From positions 1 through 5,431 of the forward strand of contig DAOUQK010000256.1 of assembly GCA_030625695.1 (NCBI GenBank): a stretch of DNA of 5,431 bases, in the 5' to 3' direction. Origin of the DNA: Paracoccaceae bacterium (GTDB lineage: Bacteria; Pseudomonadota; Alphaproteobacteria; Rhodobacterales; Rhodobacteraceae). The position numbers and the translations under genes were made by a program. Below the pieces are notes generated by a model that had not been told where the DNA came from, ran no database searches, and was given only the letters and a program-made list of their open reading frames with translations. Shown piece after piece: positions 5,062 through 5,431 of the stretch; position 1 is the stretch's first letter; each line of letters begins with the position of its first letter.

Positions 5062-5431
5062 TCAACCTCCGAAATGCAGAACGCAGATCAGGGTGAACAG
5101 GCGGCGCGCGGTGTCCTTATCAACGTCGGCCTTTCCGGCCAGCCTTTCCTGAAGCACGCGGCTGCCTTCGTCGTGAATGCCCCGGCGTGCCATATCGATG
5201 GTTTCAATCTGGCTGGGTGGCATGTTTTTGACCGCATCGAAATAGCTGGCGCAAATTTGGAAGTAATCTTTGACCACTTGCCGGAACGGACCCAGTGACA
5301 AATGAAACTCGGCCGCTTTGGCGTCGTCTTCGGTGTTGACGTCGAACACCAGCCGTTTGTCGCGGATCGAAAGGTTCAGGTGATAGGGACCATTCGGCGC
5401 GGACCGCCCATCACGGGACGGCAGAGTGAAG
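5062..5431 (-). CDS. UPF0262 family protein, N-terminus cut by window edge
   Basis: The last 122 residues of a protein of about 160 that I recognise as UPF0262, a conserved alphaproteobacterial family of unknown function. Characteristic stretches are GPYHLNLSIRDKRLVFDV, EFHLSLGPFRQVVKDYF, PPSQIETIDMARRGIHDEG, RVLQERL and the C-terminal DTARRLFTLICVLHF. The reading frame is open through the right edge, and sequence upstream of the internal GTG at 5349 still matches the family (GPYHLNLSIRDKR), so the real start is outside the window. The protein looks soluble, with no membrane segment visible. The small phosphatase-like gene begins three bases after its stop, pointing to one operon and perhaps a shared role. 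From memory, in Rhodobacteraceae this gene often follows hisD; that would be just beyond the right edge and cannot be seen here. Confidence 0.93.
   Translation of the reverse strand, partial: FTLPSRDGRSAPNGPYHLNLSIRDKRLVFDVNTEDDAKAAEFHLSLGPFRQVVKDYFQICASYFDAVKNMPPSQIETIDMARRGIHDEGSRVLQERLAGKADVDKDTARRLFTLICVLHFGG
5066..5070 (-). promoter_or_regulatory. Ribosome binding site GGAGG inside the end of the UPF0262 gene
   Basis: GGAGG (minus strand 5070-5066) lies seven bases before the GTG start at 5058 and within the last codons of the upstream gene, whose TGA is at 5064-5062. The strong site supports the unusual GTG start and suggests translational coupling of the two genes. Confidence 0.75.

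Noticed and set aside
5062..5349. A complete 95-residue gene starting at the GTG at 5349
   Set aside because: The frame continues upstream to the window edge with family-like sequence, so this GTG is an internal valine codon of the UPF0262 gene.

Overview
The window looks like chromosomal DNA of an alphaproteobacterium, most likely of the Rhodobacteraceae (Roseobacter group). The pointers are a bacterial-type S-adenosylhomocysteine hydrolase with the long insert, a UPF0262 protein coupled to a small tyrosine-phosphatase-like protein, and moderate-to-high GC (about 53-61% in the stretches I counted). The placement rests on recalled family knowledge, not on a search.

Layout. (1) Positions 1-1106, minus strand: the N-terminal 368 codons of ahcY, running off the left edge. 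(2) Positions 1107-1390: a 284-bp divergent intergenic region. It holds weak promoter candidates for both neighbours, a hairpin and a palindrome on the ahcY side, and on the other side overlapping inverted repeats plus an 11-bp direct repeat, the second copy of which touches the ribosome binding site of the next gene. (3) Positions 1391-2893, plus strand: a complete 500-residue exported caspase-like protein (signal peptide, caspase fold with His98/Cys149, four Sel1-like repeats, peptidoglycan-binding-like C-terminus). (4) Positions 2942-4444, plus strand: an EthA-like Baeyer-Villiger flavin monooxygenase, 48 bp behind the caspase gene and probably cotranscribed with it. (5) Positions 4445-4575: 131 bp between convergent genes, with one palindrome on the monooxygenase stop codon. 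(6) Positions 4576-5431, minus strand: a small tyrosine-phosphatase-like protein (GTG start) three bases downstream of a UPF0262 gene that runs off the right edge.

How the genes fit together. ahcY is housekeeping methyl-cycle metabolism, and the UPF0262/phosphatase pair looks like a conserved chromosomal couple. The caspase/monooxygenase pair between them is the accessory part. No sequence feature ties the oxidation chemistry of the monooxygenase to the exported caspase, so their pairing is only positional. I found no RNA genes, CRISPR arrays, insertion sequences or phage genes. The most interesting items are the envelope caspase, the repeat-dense region in front of it, and the unusual active-site loop of the phosphatase-like protein.
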